A stretch of DNA of 64,000 nt from Salvia splendens (taxonomy: Eukaryota > Streptophyta > Magnoliopsida > Lamiales > Lamiaceae), in contig NC_056052.1 of assembly GCF_004379255.2 (NCBI RefSeq), positions 3,348,001-3,412,000 on the forward strand. The letters are read 5' to 3'. Below the pieces are notes generated by a model, which searched no databases, was not told the origin of the DNA, and worked only from the letters and a program-made list of their open reading frames with translations. Each line of letters opens with the position of its first letter. Positions within the stretch are counted from its first letter, which is position 1. Below, piece by piece: positions 10,622 through 20,988 of this stretch. A program made the translations under genes and the position numbers.

Positions 10622-11585
10622 TTTTGTTGGAGTTTTAGAATATTTTAGATCGGCTCAAAGTTACTATGTCTTGATATAAGATAATCACCTGAATTGAAAT
10701 ATAAACTCCCACTCTATATAGTTTACGGTAATAAGAGATTAATTACAACCACATTATACCACAAATTGCTAATACGAACAAATTAAGGAAATCCCTATCA
10801 AGGATAGAAGGTGACAACATTTTGACATCATGCTTGCATGTGTATGTATATAAATGGCCATATCTCTTGGTCTGAGGGAATTACAATTATCTCAATCAAC
10901 AAATCTATGTGACCAAATTTTATACAACCAAAAACTAGTTTATTTGGAAAAAAATAGGTTTATTTATGCATTTAATTAAAATATATGGATGCATATATAG
11001 TACATGGAAAGTGCATAATATTGTGGTCATATATTTATGATTTGTGTATAATTTTTTTACTTTTTTGGAACCATAAATGTAATTAGTGCATACTTTAATT
11101 CAAATTTTAAAAACAATAGAAAGGAAATTCAAATATAAAAATAAAAAATGAGGTTGAAGGCTAATAAGTCTTTTTAACTTGTCTACTTACTATATTTATT
11201 ATTTTAATATATAATTAATACATCAAATTATTAATATAATCTTATTTTGACTGTACAAAATTTGATTGTTTATCATCACTTTTTTGACTATATCAATACA
11301 AAAGTGTTTGAAATTTATTTTGTTCATCACTACCATGATTTTTTGACTCTATCAATACAAAAGTGTTTGAAATTTATTTTGTTCATCACTACCATGATTA
11401 ACTGTCGTGTTCTGTCAGCTTTATCCAAAATTCAAGAAGCAATTCAGAGGATACTTTATGTATAGATCTTTCGAGTCCAAACAATTCACATTGAAATATA
11501 AGTATGTCACATTCCAACTTACTGATTTATATATAACGAAAAGTTCCAAAATCATAAATTTATAATACCCCAATATTTGGTGTAT
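10622..11585. other. AT-rich intergenic region with a short tandem duplication
   Basis: There is no gene. A unit of about 58 bp containing TCAATACAAAAGTGTTTG occurs twice in tandem (about 11285-11342 and 11343-11400). The rest has no recognisable feature. Confidence 0.6.
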
Positions 11586-11590
11586 ATAGG

Positions 11591-12287
11591 TGATGGTTGG
11601 GCGAATTTTTGATGGTAGTAAATGCAGGTAATAAATACAGATCACGACACAAGGAATTACGTGGTTCGATTTACTGAGGTAAATCTACGTCCACGGGAAG
11701 AAAGGAGGGCAAGATTGTATTGCTTGATCTGGTTTACCAGCTTACAAATACAGACTTGCTATATGATATTTTGTGTCTAGAGAGCTCTCCATGTCTATCT
11801 GATCTAAGTTCTATTTATACATTGAACTAAGATCGTGGCTTGCATCACCACTAACTAGGTCGTGGCTTACATCATCACTAATTAGGTCGTGGCTTACATC
11901 ATCACTAATTAGATCGTGGATGTCGTGGAGGTCATGAGATCCTGCATGGGTCCACCACTAAATAGATCGAGTAGTGGAGGTCATGGAGATCCTGCATGGG
12001 TCCACTATCTCCCAGTTCGGTTGAATACTGAGACCGAACTGCTGAACTATTGCCGAGCAGCTTTTGCCAATCTGAGAGTAGAGCTTGATTGGTCGGCTTT
12101 TACCGAGCTGTAGGCTGGGGCCGAACTCTTTGGTAATGCCGAACTGATACTGCCGATCTGAGAGTAGAGCTTGATTGGTCGGCTTTTACCGAGCTGTAGG
12201 CTGGGGCCGAACTCTTTGGTAATGCCGAACTGCTTTGGGCTGATGGGCCGTCACTGCTATTGGGCTTGTTTAGTACGTACCCCATCA
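11591..12287 (-). repeat. Left (3') LTR of element 2
   Basis: This 697-bp direct repeat of 17901-18610 contains an internal 86-bp tandem duplication (about 12069-12154 and 12155-12240). The duplication is present in both LTRs and therefore predates insertion. This copy lacks about 13 bp present near the end of the right LTR. Confidence 0.92.
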
Positions 12288-12488
12288 CTACCCCCCCGAA
12301 AAGCGAAGTGAATCACTTCGGCGAAGCGAGTCACTTCGGCATTCTGGATAAAGGTACGGGGGAGGCTGACGTCAGGGGACGTGCCTTGCGCGTGACTGCA
12401 TTAAATGCGACAGTAAAATCCGCCCGTTGAATCCTGAAAAGGTGGGATTCGAAACGGTGCGATGATTTTGAAATCTTCTCCGAATCTG

Positions 12489-12624
12489 ATAAATACATCC
12501 TTTCTTCATCAGTTGAACACTTTTGCTATTGCTTCTTCTGCATTCTCTCTCTTTTGCGTAAAAATTTCCTTCCGCTTTCAAGAATTTCTTCAGAATTTCT
12601 TCAGACTTTCAAAGAGTAAGAACT
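12489..12624 (+). promoter_or_regulatory. Possible promoter/leader of the antisense gene block
   Basis: A TATA-like GATAAATACA lies at 12488-12497, about 130 bp before the first ATG of the plus-strand frame. CT-rich leader sequence containing TTCAGAATTTCTTCAGA follows. The spacing suits a TATA box and 5' leader, but this is inference from sequence only. Confidence 0.3.
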
Positions 12625-13380
12625 ATGTCTTCTTCTTCTTCTTCTGAGTCAGGTAGCGGTAGGAAATGGGGTAAGGGGTCTTCTAGCCGGAAAGAATCCG
12701 GGGAGAAGACCGTAGAGTATTTTCACAGCATCTTGAGTAAGGATACTGTGATATCCTTACACGAAAAATATTTTTTTCCTGGGGGGAAGGTTGCGATTCC
12801 CGACGACCTTCATAGGGCTGACTCGCCGCCGGAGGGTTACGCCACCGTTTATGAAGCCAGCTTGGAATGCGGGCTTCGTTTCCCTCTTCCCCCTGCCTTT
12901 GTAGAGCGGCTTGATTTTTTTCAACTCCCTTTAGGTCAGGTGACTCCGAACTCTTGGAGGCACTTATCGGCCTTTGCTGCCGAACTGCGTAGGCTAGATA
13001 AGGATCTGTCTCTGAGGGCAATCTTTAATTTCTTCCAGTTTAAGAGGAAGGGATCTTGGTTTTACTTGATCCCTTTACAGCCCTTTAGAGCCTTTTGTAA
13101 AACTAAATGGCCGAAATGGCAAAATCGTTTCTTTTTTTATAATAGGACAGCGGCTCTGGGCTTTCCCTGGAGAGGGCCGAAGTCCGTGATTCCTCATCCT
13201 CGGTTAGAACGGTTGGACGAGCTCGAGGGCGAGCTCAATAAGATTCCTATGATTAGGAAGCAGTACCTGGAGTCTGAGCTCGTCAAGGGCGACTTCGTGT
13301 TCGACTCCTCGTCTTCGGACGAAGAGGCTGAGGGTGAGGATTTCTTTTTTATGCATTACTGCCTTGACGACGAAAACTAA
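12625..13380 (+). CDS. Antisense ORF 1 of element 2: putative gypsy-type transposon protein (PF04195-like)
   Basis: This frame of 251 codons runs opposite to gag and pol. It starts with a Ser-rich segment (residues 1-30), followed by a globular region with FPGGKVAIPDDLHRADSPPEG, then LECGLRFPLPPAFVERL and LGQVTPNSWRHL. That succession (small proline-rich stretch, GLRFPLPPF-like motif, N-W) resembles the plant 'putative gypsy type transposon' domain PF04195, which is known from antisense frames of Tat elements. The end is acidic (SSSSDEEAEGED). The function of these proteins is unknown. The next frame begins three bases after the stop, and a possible splice acceptor (TTTTTGGCAG) ends at 13405, so this may be the first exon of a longer protein. 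The assignment to the family is from memory, not a search. Confidence 0.6.
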   Translation: MSSSSSSESGSGRKWGKGSSSRKESGEKTVEYFHSILSKDTVISLHEKYFFPGGKVAIPDDLHRADSPPEGYATVYEASLECGLRFPLPPAFVERLDFFQLPLGQVTPNSWRHLSAFAAELRRLDKDLSLRAIFNFFQFKRKGSWFYLIPLQPFRAFCKTKWPKWQNRFFFYNRTAALGFPWRGPKSVIPHPRLERLDELEGELNKIPMIRKQYLESELVKGDFVFDSSSSDEEAEGEDFFFMHYCLDDEN

Positions 13381-13405
13381 CCTTGCTTTCTTGCTTTTTG
13401 GCAGT

Positions 13406-14489
13406 GAACATGCTAAATAAGATTAGCCGCAAATCCTCCGAGCTTAAGGAGCCGGAGAAACAGAAGGCTACCAGCTCGGCGCCTGATGCCGAGAAGAATC
13501 CGAAGAGGCAGAAGACCTCTTCTTCGGATCCAAAAGAGCCGGAGTCCACTTCGGCAAAGAGGAAGGGGAAGACCCAGAAGCCCCCAAGAGCGCCGGAGAG
13601 AGACATCGTCTTGGCGCCCCCTTCGGAGCATGTCTGTGAGCCTTTTGCATGGCCAACGGACTTTGCCGAGGTAACTTCTCTTCTTGATTCTTTGGCTTTG
13701 CTTCTTTCCTATGTTTTTGTTGCCCCTCGGTTGACTTTTTCCTTTTTCCATTTTCAGAGGAACGATATGCTCTCCAAGCTCGTCGCCGTTGAACTCTCCA
13801 AAGCGTCCAACGATTATGCTGAGATGCAAAGGAAGTTGGCGGCTGCTCGTCATCAGGCCGAACAGGCTAAGGCAGACTTTGAGAAGGCCAGAGCTGCTAG
13901 GATCTCGGCCCAGGATGAAGCCCAGTTTGCCAAAAACCAGCTCGTCATCCAGCGAGAGCAGACGAAACGGAGGGATGCTGCCGCCGTGGTTGCCCAAGGG
14001 GAGGTTCTCTGTGCTTTCGCGGAGAAACTCTTTCTGAGCAATCAATTTTCGGCCTTTGTCGGTGATCTGCTGAAACTGATGACCGATAATGCCGAGCAGG
14101 GGCCCGAAGTCGTCCTGCCGCTGTACGGCCGAGAGATAGCAGCTCGTCTCCAGAGTCTGCCGCTCCTTGAGGAGCTTGCTTCGTCCTCGGTCCTGCTTTC
14201 TGCTGACCGAGTTCGTAGTTGCCGAGTTGACCGGGACGAGAATATGGAGGCTATCTTTGCCTCCTTAGGGCCAGTTTCACCCGCTCCAATTTTCCACGGA
14301 GAGGGTGAGACCGAGCAGCTTGATCAGCAGACCGGAGACAGGCGGGCCGAGCAAGAGGTGCTGCTGATCGGTGATGGGGGCACCGAGCAGGCTAGGGGGA
14401 GCAGGGAGGCCGAGGCTGAAGCTGAGGCAGACAAGGAGAAGGAAGCTGAACCTCACCGAGGAGCCGGAGACGAAGCTGGCGGAGTATGA
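13406..14489 (+). CDS. Antisense ORF 2 of element 2: coiled-coil continuation
   Basis: After a possible acceptor at 13405 the frame is open to 14489. It begins with a Lys/Ser/Pro-rich, nuclear-localisation-like stretch (EKNPKRQKTSSSDPKEPES). A probable 87-bp intron follows (13671-13757, GTAACT...TTTCAG); it is a multiple of three, so the frame stays open whether or not it is spliced. A long Ala/Glu/Lys-rich coiled coil comes next (MQRKLAAARHQAEQAKADFE, about 13800-14040), then an acidic tail of GTEQ/EAEAEAE repeats. Coiled coils downstream of the PF04195-like domain are common in these antisense frames. No catalytic motif is visible. Its role in the element is unknown. Confidence 0.5.
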
Positions 14490-14711
14490 TTTCGTCTCCC
14501 TTCTCTCAGTTTAGTTTCTTCCTTGTAAAATGGCCTTGAAGCCCTCCTTGTGTAAAAAATTTTTTTCTTATGAATGAAAAAATTCTTCTTTCTGCACTTG
14601 TGTCTTCGTATAGCTTTTCGTACTCTCTTTTACTCCTGTTGTGGTTTACTACCTGCTCGGTAAAATGAAATGCCGAACTGACATAGCAGCTTTGTATTCT
14701 TAACTCTTAAG

Positions 14712-15467
14712 GAGCTGGAGGTACTTCACTGGAAGCGGCTGTACTCTTCCGCTTTAGACGAAGCTGAGAAAAAAGCCATAGCTGACCAGATGAAGAATGA
14801 CGAACTCTTGGCTTGTTTAGTGAAGCTGGAGGCCGACAATAAGGACTTAGAGTCCGAAAAGAAAGATCTGGAGGCCGAACTGAACACTGCCGTCGCTGAG
14901 AGGACTGCGTATGAGGATTTCATCTGCAGGCGCGGGGGAATGACCATCTCTGAAGTTCGGGAACGAGTTGACGAACTGTGGGAGGAATATCATGTACTCC
15001 GGAGGAACAATGCGCTGGAGAGCTCGGCTTGCCAACAAGTCGTGAAATCATTGTGGCGCTGGGCTTCTCGGTACGACATCATTCTTTCCCGGCGTCCCTC
15101 AATCGAGAGATTCCTTAGGCATTTCCCGCCAACAGATGGTCGCACTCCAGCTCGAACCTCTGATTCACTTGCTCAAAACCCTACTCCAAGTCAGCAACGA
15201 ACTCAGGAACAACCGGAGACGTCAAGACGAGGACGGACTGAAGTTCGCAGAGGAGCGGTGACTATGAGTGAGCAAGATCAGCAAATGATTCGTGAAGAGA
15301 CTCTTCGCCGCCGAGGTGCTAGAGCTTCCCGGGCTCAGGGAAGAGACGGTAGGTCGATTAGAGCATCTCGTCGACCTGCTTATTCTTCAGCTGCCCGGAA
15401 TGACCGAACTCGGTTTCACGAGGATTTTGTGAATAGATGGCTCAACTTTAGCAACCATGGACAGTAG
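14712..15467 (+). CDS. Antisense ORF 3 of element 2: coiled coil with basic C-terminus
   Basis: The frame is open from about 14712 (ELEVLHWKRLYSSALDEAE) to a stop at 15467; the first ATG inside it is at 14790. Residues encoded at 14790-14900 form a heptad-rich coiled coil with KKDLEAELNTAVAERTAYED. The segment SEVRERVDELWEEYHVL follows, and then an Arg/Ser/Thr-rich basic tail (TSRRGRTEVRRGAVTM and RRRGARASRAQGRDGRS). It is separated from the previous frame by about 220 bp with stops, probably an intron, since a GT-AG splice would join them. It probably encodes the C-terminal part of the same antisense protein. Confidence 0.45.
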   Translation, partial: ELEVLHWKRLYSSALDEAEKKAIADQMKNDELLACLVKLEADNKDLESEKKDLEAELNTAVAERTAYEDFICRRGGMTISEVRERVDELWEEYHVLRRNNALESSACQQVVKSLWRWASRYDIILSRRPSIERFLRHFPPTDGRTPARTSDSLAQNPTPSQQRTQEQPETSRRGRTEVRRGAVTMSEQDQQMIREETLRRRGARASRAQGRDGRSIRASRRPAYSSAARNDRTRFHEDFVNRWLNFSNHGQ

Positions 15468-15602
15468 AATAGTCCTTTGTAATGGCGTAACGCCTTCTTG
15501 TAGGGCAGCAGAATTATATGCCGAACAAGATTTAATAAATGAAATTTTCATTTCGCTTCTATCACTGCGTATTTACAGCTCAGCGAAAATTTCATCGTGC
15601 TC

Positions 15603-15838
15603 GTCCTCGGTCTTATGAAGTAAACTTCTTTGACCGGACTCGTCCTCGGTCTTATGAAGTAAGCTTCTTTGACCGGACTCGTCTTTGGTCTTATGAAGTA
15701 AACTTCTTTGACCGGACTTGGTCTTCGGTCTTATGAAATAAACTTCTTTGACCGGACTCGTCTTTGGTCTTATGAAGTAAACTTCTTTGACCGGACTCGT
15801 CCTCGGTCTTATGAAGTAAACTTCTTTGACCGGACTAA
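15603..15838. repeat. 39-bp tandem repeat, six copies, in element 2 spacer
   Basis: Units starting at 15611, 15650, 15689, 15729, 15768 and 15807 share TCTTATGAAGTAAACTTCTT and GACCGGACT. Each unit contains a small palindrome, GAAGTAAACTTC. Element 1 has only one such unit, at about 920-960. Confidence 0.9.
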
Positions 15839-16280
15839 GCTTGTGTCCTAATTTGGCGAGTTTTATCGCTCGGATCGGACTTCCCTTGTCCTAATTTGGG
15901 GATCGGACTTTCCCTTGTCCTAATTCGGCGAGTTTTATCGCGTGGATCGGACTTTCCCTTGTCCTAATTCGGCGAGTTTTATCGCGTGGATCGGACTTTC
16001 CCTTTGTTGCAGTTCGTTTCAGACGAACTGCTTATTTCTTAAGCTGAATTGTGGTCTTGTATCCTCCTTAGAAGCTTGGACTCACAATCGTTGGCTTATA
16101 TATGTTCTAAAAAGGGGATCAGCCTTCGAAGAACAAGATACCTCAGTGACATTTGTAAGAGACGACACGCACAGAGACAGACAAAACGCACATAGACAAA
16201 CATGAAAAACAAGTAAAAAACAAAGCATATACCCCTAGGACCGAACTAGACACAAGACTGACTGACCGGACTGTCTCTTA

Positions 16281-17826
16281 CAAGTGGAACTTCTTGAGGT
16301 TGGAGACGTGCCATGTTCGGGGTACTTGTTCTCCTGACATGTGAGTCAATTTATAAGACCCTTTGCCGAGGACTTCTGACACCCGATATGGACCCTCCCA
16401 TGTGGGTTCGAGTTTGCCCAGCTTTTCTGCTCGGCTTACTTCGTTGTTTCTCAAGACGAGATCTCCCACTTGAAATTGCAGCTTTTTCACCCTTTGGTTA
16501 TAATACCGGGCTACTTGCTCCTTGTACTTGGCTGCTTTTATGCAGGCCAATTCTCTTCTTTCTTCGGCAAGATCTAGTTCGGCTCTCAGTCCGTCACCAT
16601 TCATTTCTGAGGAGAAATTTAGAGTTCGGGGACTGGGTACGCCGATCTCAACCGGAATCACGGCGGGCGGGCGGCTTCTCAGGATTGAGACGTGGCCCCA
16701 ATCGGTCTTGCACCGGAGTCCTTTGAATCCTTTCAAAAGGAGTTCGGCGAGGATGTCCCTGATCGCCAAAAGGAGTTCGGCGAGGATGTCCCTGATCGCT
16801 ATGATCGGGCTTCCTCCTGTCTCCTCGGGATGAGCTGTCTAAAGACCGTTTGCGACGGTCTGCCTCATCGGCACGGGAGAACTGGTCCGCAATGTCCCAC
16901 ATCTCTTGAGCTGTTTGCGGACTGCATTCCACGAGCTTTCTGTAGAGAGCTCCGGGTAGGATTCCATTTTGGAATGCCGAAATGACAAGTAGATCATTGA
17001 GATCATCTACTTGTAGGCATTCCTTATGGAATCTCGTCATAAAGTCGCTGATCTTTTCGTCGCGACCTTGACGTATAGAAAGCAGCTGAGCCGAAGTGAT
17101 TCGGGCTTCCGCTTTCTGAAAGAACCTCCTGTGGAAAGCATCCATTAGATCTCGGTAAGATCTAATGCTGCCTTGGGGGAGGCTATCGAACCACCTTCTT
17201 GCGTTCCCGATAAGCAGCTCGGGAAACAGCTTACACATGTGAACCTCATTGAGACCTTGGTTCGCCATATTATACTGATAGCGTCCCAAGAAATCATGAG
17301 GATCCACTAACCCATCATAAGTCATCGACGGAGTTCGGTAGTTCTGTGGCAAGGGAGTTCGGGTGATATCGTCCGAGAACGGAGTCTTCAATGCTCCGTA
17401 CATGGCGAACCCGACATCTCTTCGGTATGGAGGAGATGGAGTTCTCCTGTGATTCCGGTACCGAGGAGGAACAGGAACATGTCGGGGTTGAGGATTCTTC
17501 TTCCTGGAAGACACGGCACTACTGCGGTAGTGACTTTCATGTCTGGATGAGGAGGGAGAATCCACCGTTTTCGTCTCCGGCTTTTGGCCCTTTTGCAGGA
17601 AAATTAAGAACTCTTCCTGCTTCTCGGTCAAAAACAACTTGACAGCCTCATTCAAATCGGGCTGCTGGGAAGACTCGGTGCGATGAGTCTTTGAGCGGCT
17701 TGTTCCTTCTCCGTGAGAACTGGAAGTAGATTTCTCCCGAGGCTGTTTTCCAGACCTGCGGGCTGGACTAGCTTCCTCAGGGTTATCACGAACGGTATTA
17801 TGGGTGTTACGTGATCTGGTATGCAT
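16281..17826 (-). pseudogene. gag joined to the integrase C-terminus by deletion, element 2
   Basis: gag starts at the ATG at 17826 (MHTRSRNTHN) and matches element 1 through the capsid core (FLGRYQYNMANQGL, LIGNARRWFDSLPQGSI). It carries an extra in-frame tandem duplication encoding DQGHPRRTPF twice (about 16735-16800). Near 16665 the sequence jumps into the integrase C-terminal domain (VIPVEIGVPSPRTL ... HVSNLKKFHL), which ends near 16281 and is in a different frame from gag. Everything between (end of gag, protease, reverse transcriptase, both RNase H domains, integrase core) is missing. The gag part could still make capsid protein; the pol remnant cannot act. Confidence 0.88.
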
Positions 17827-17900
17827 TTTTTTTGGTGGAAGAGGATCAAAAACTCGCTTTATCACAAATTTGGTTCTCTGTTTCCCACAGACGGCGCCAG

Positions 17901-18610
17901 TGATGGTTGGGCGAATTTTTGATGGTAGTAGATGTAGGTAATAAATACAGATCACGACACAAGGAATTACGTGGTTCGATTTACTGAGGTAAATCTACGT
18001 CCACGGGAAGAAAGGAGGGCAAGATTGTATTGCTTGATCTGGTTTACCAGCTTACAAATACAGACTTGCTATATGATATTTGATGTCTAGAGAGCTTTTT
18101 TTCTATCTGATCTAAGTTCTATTTATACATTGAACTAAGATCGTGGCTTGCATCACCACTAACTAGGTCGTGGCTTACATCATCACTAATTAGGTCGTGG
18201 CTTACATCATCACTAATTAGATCGTGGATGTCGTGGAGGTCATGAGATCCTGCATGGGTCCACCACTAAATAGATCGTGTAGTGGAGGTCATGGAGATCC
18301 TGCATGGGTCCACTATCTCCCAGTTCGGTTGAATACTGAGACCGAACTGCTGAACTATTGCCGAGCAGCTTTTGCCAATCTGAGAGTAGAGCTTGACAGC
18401 TCGGCTTTTACCGAGCTGTAGGCTGGGGCCGAACTCTTTGGTAATGCCGAACTAATACTGCCGATCTGAGAGTAGAGCTTGATTGGTCGGCTTTTACCGA
18501 GCTGTAGGCTGGGGCCGAACTCTTTGGTAATGCCGAACTGATACTCTTCCTTGGGCTTTGGGCTGATGGGCCGTCACTGCTATTGGGCTTGTTTAGTACG
18601 TACCCCATCA
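17901..18610 (-). repeat. Right (5') LTR of element 2
   Basis: This 710-bp copy lies upstream of gag. It carries the same internal 86-bp duplication and the same CCATCA end at 18605-18610. Confidence 0.92.
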
Positions 18611-18615
18611 ATAGG

Positions 18616-19863
18616 ATTATAAGAAAAAAAAGGTAAGAATAAAAGGAAATAATAGTTTCTACTATTAACATTGTTACAAATACTAATGTATAAAAACATT
18701 TCATGGCACACGAAGTAATGATGTTAACTTACGACAAGACTAGCACTTCAATTTGCGTGTGTACTTGTGTTATGAGATGAATGATCACATTAATTAATCC
18801 TCAAAATAAGATGGTGAAATGGTGTGGATGAATGATACTATATGCTTTGGAGTGTCTGAGAATTTCACTAAATAAAATAATTTTCAAGGAAGTGGCTTTA
18901 AGAAAAGAGAGAGAGAGAGAAGATCGATAAGAGCATTAATCTATAATTAAATTGCAATAAGAAATTGTACTTTTCTAATCTACTACACTTCTCTAATCCT
19001 TTTTATTTATTTACTCTTATCTTGACATATTGAATTTATTTAAACCTAACGTAAGTGTATTAATCACATAATAATCAAGGGTAGTTGCCGGTAATTATAA
19101 TTATCGTCATAAAAAATTCCAATAAAATACACTTTACATTACATTAATTTATTTCAGCATAACATTGAATTAACTTCAGCTTAATACAAGCAGAGTGAGA
19201 TATTTACCTGTTCCATTTGCTTTCATGCAATTTTTCTTTAGGTAAACATATGTAATTAAGACTTCGTTAGAATCATCATAACAATATTTTTAATTTGATA
19301 TATAGTTTTCAAAAAAATTATTAAATTGAAAGTCTTATATAAAATTTAAAGTTTTAAAATATTTTAGGAGAAAGAAAATGGATGCAAATTGTCATTGAAA
19401 ACGAAAAACATCATTACAATTCTAAAACATCATAAGATCGAATTTTACTTTACATAAACATCGCAAATAGCAGGAATCACCCAATGTCTTGCGAGAATCA
19501 AGTTATTTCTACAACTGATTTTACATTAGCTAACAAGATTACACTTAGGTGTTATAATCGTTGCCACGTGGCATTAATCACAACTGCCTAATTTTTAAAC
19601 CCTGATAGTAATATTTGATCTTAGTTCTGCATTAATATTATTAATTGTTCAAGTATGTATAACTAATTAAATCTTTTAAATTTTATGTTACATATATAGT
19701 ATATTCACGTACAACTCAGTGATTGAGGAATTTGTTATATTGAAATGTTTGAGGGCAAAAAAGAGAGTATATTCACGTACAAAAAATAGTAAACCCTAGA
19801 GAAATAACAACATATTCACATGATCCATTTTATAGATCAGGTGAAATAGATTTTTCATTTTCG
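18616..19863. other. AT-rich region upstream of the bHLH gene
   Basis: There is no convincing coding frame. A short GA microsatellite lies at about 18905-18922. Nothing else can be delimited. Confidence 0.55.
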
Positions 19864-19975
19864 AAATATATTGCAGGAAAAGAAATTAGTAGTCTGATAA
19901 ATATTACTAGGACTAAACCAAATATATTGCAGGAAAAGAAATTAGTAGTCTGATAAACATTACTAGGACTAAACC
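19864..19975. repeat. 56-bp tandem duplication in the bHLH promoter region
   Basis: Two adjacent copies (19864-19919 and 19920-19975) share GCAGGAAAAGAAATTAGTAG and differ at one or two positions. They end about 200 bp before the bHLH start codon, so they may duplicate promoter elements. Confidence 0.85.
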
Positions 19976-20176
19976 AATACTAAAGTAAACTATATTATAT
20001 ACACAATTAATAATACTATTTCATTTTCTTTGTTTTGTTTGAAGTATAAGTGAGAGAGAGAGCCCTCATTTCTTGAAAATCAAACACTTCAAAGGGCTAT
20101 ACATATAGGGAGAGAGAGAGAGAAGACTTGTTGCTTGTTGATTGAATCATTTAGTTATAGTTGCTTCAAAGATTAT

Positions 20177-20956
20177 ATGATGGAGTCCTCAAACTTATAT
20201 GAGTTGCAACAACAGCTTGCTTCTTCTTTAGCAACAGCTCAATCCACAACTGAACTACCATCCACACACCAATGGAATCCAAGCTTACCTCTGTATGCAT
20301 CTCACTTTCCTTTCTACCTAAACCACACACAAAAATCATGTCATATAATCCCACTTTAATTTTTAGGGCACCATTATTAGACTCTAATCAACGTTATTCT
20401 ATATATGATCTCTCTTGTCATTTTTCGCAGGAACAACGACGCGTATGATCACTACATGAATCAAATCCTTCCTATGTCAGCAGCTCAAGTCACCACGAAT
20501 AATTATTTTGGACACGAAAGGTGCCCTAATCCGATCGATCTTTGTCACAGTAGCTCAAGCCCATTATTCTCGTCTCAACTCGGTTGGAATGTTTCCCCAT
20601 CTCCACCTTCTGCTAACATTGATTATGTATTGGATAGTGTCATCACCTCTTCTTCAACCTCCTCTTTCACCAATTACTCCAACAAGGTATACTTAATTCC
20701 AAAGTGATGTACATGCTATATAACTACATTAGTTCCCATCAATTAATATTTCTATAATTAATTACAAGTGATTGTGCATGTAAGGATAAAGCTATTTCCC
20801 GGACAAAGAGGGTTTCTAGTTCATCTCAGAAAGATGCAGCATCAAAGAAGAAGAAGGCAGCCTCGTGTACATTGCCTAAGGTGACATACCATACATCATA
20901 CTACATGAAATTAATTAATTGATTAGATATAGTTATACTTATATTGCTGCATAGTA

Positions 20957-20988
<32 letters not shown>

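Larger units (their letters stand above)
11591..18610 (-). mobile_element. Ty3/gypsy Tat-type element with antisense gene block (element 2)
   Basis: LTRs at 11591-12287 and 17901-18610 end in TGATGG/CCATCA, and a perfect 5-bp target duplication ATAGG flanks them (11586-11590 and 18611-18615). The primer-binding site (17885-17900, read on the minus strand as TGGCGCCGTCTGTGGG) and the polypurine tract (12288-12298) match element 1, as do gag and the spacer. Nearly all of pol is deleted: gag runs straight into the integrase C-terminus. Unlike element 1 it retains a 2.8 kb block of plus-strand frames between the 3' LTR and the pol remnant, like the antisense additional frames known in Tat elements such as Retand. 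It is non-autonomous. Confidence 0.93.

Noticed and set aside
15603..15838. Regular short repeats that could suggest a CRISPR array
   Set aside because: The units are contiguous with no unique spacers and sit inside a plant retroelement.
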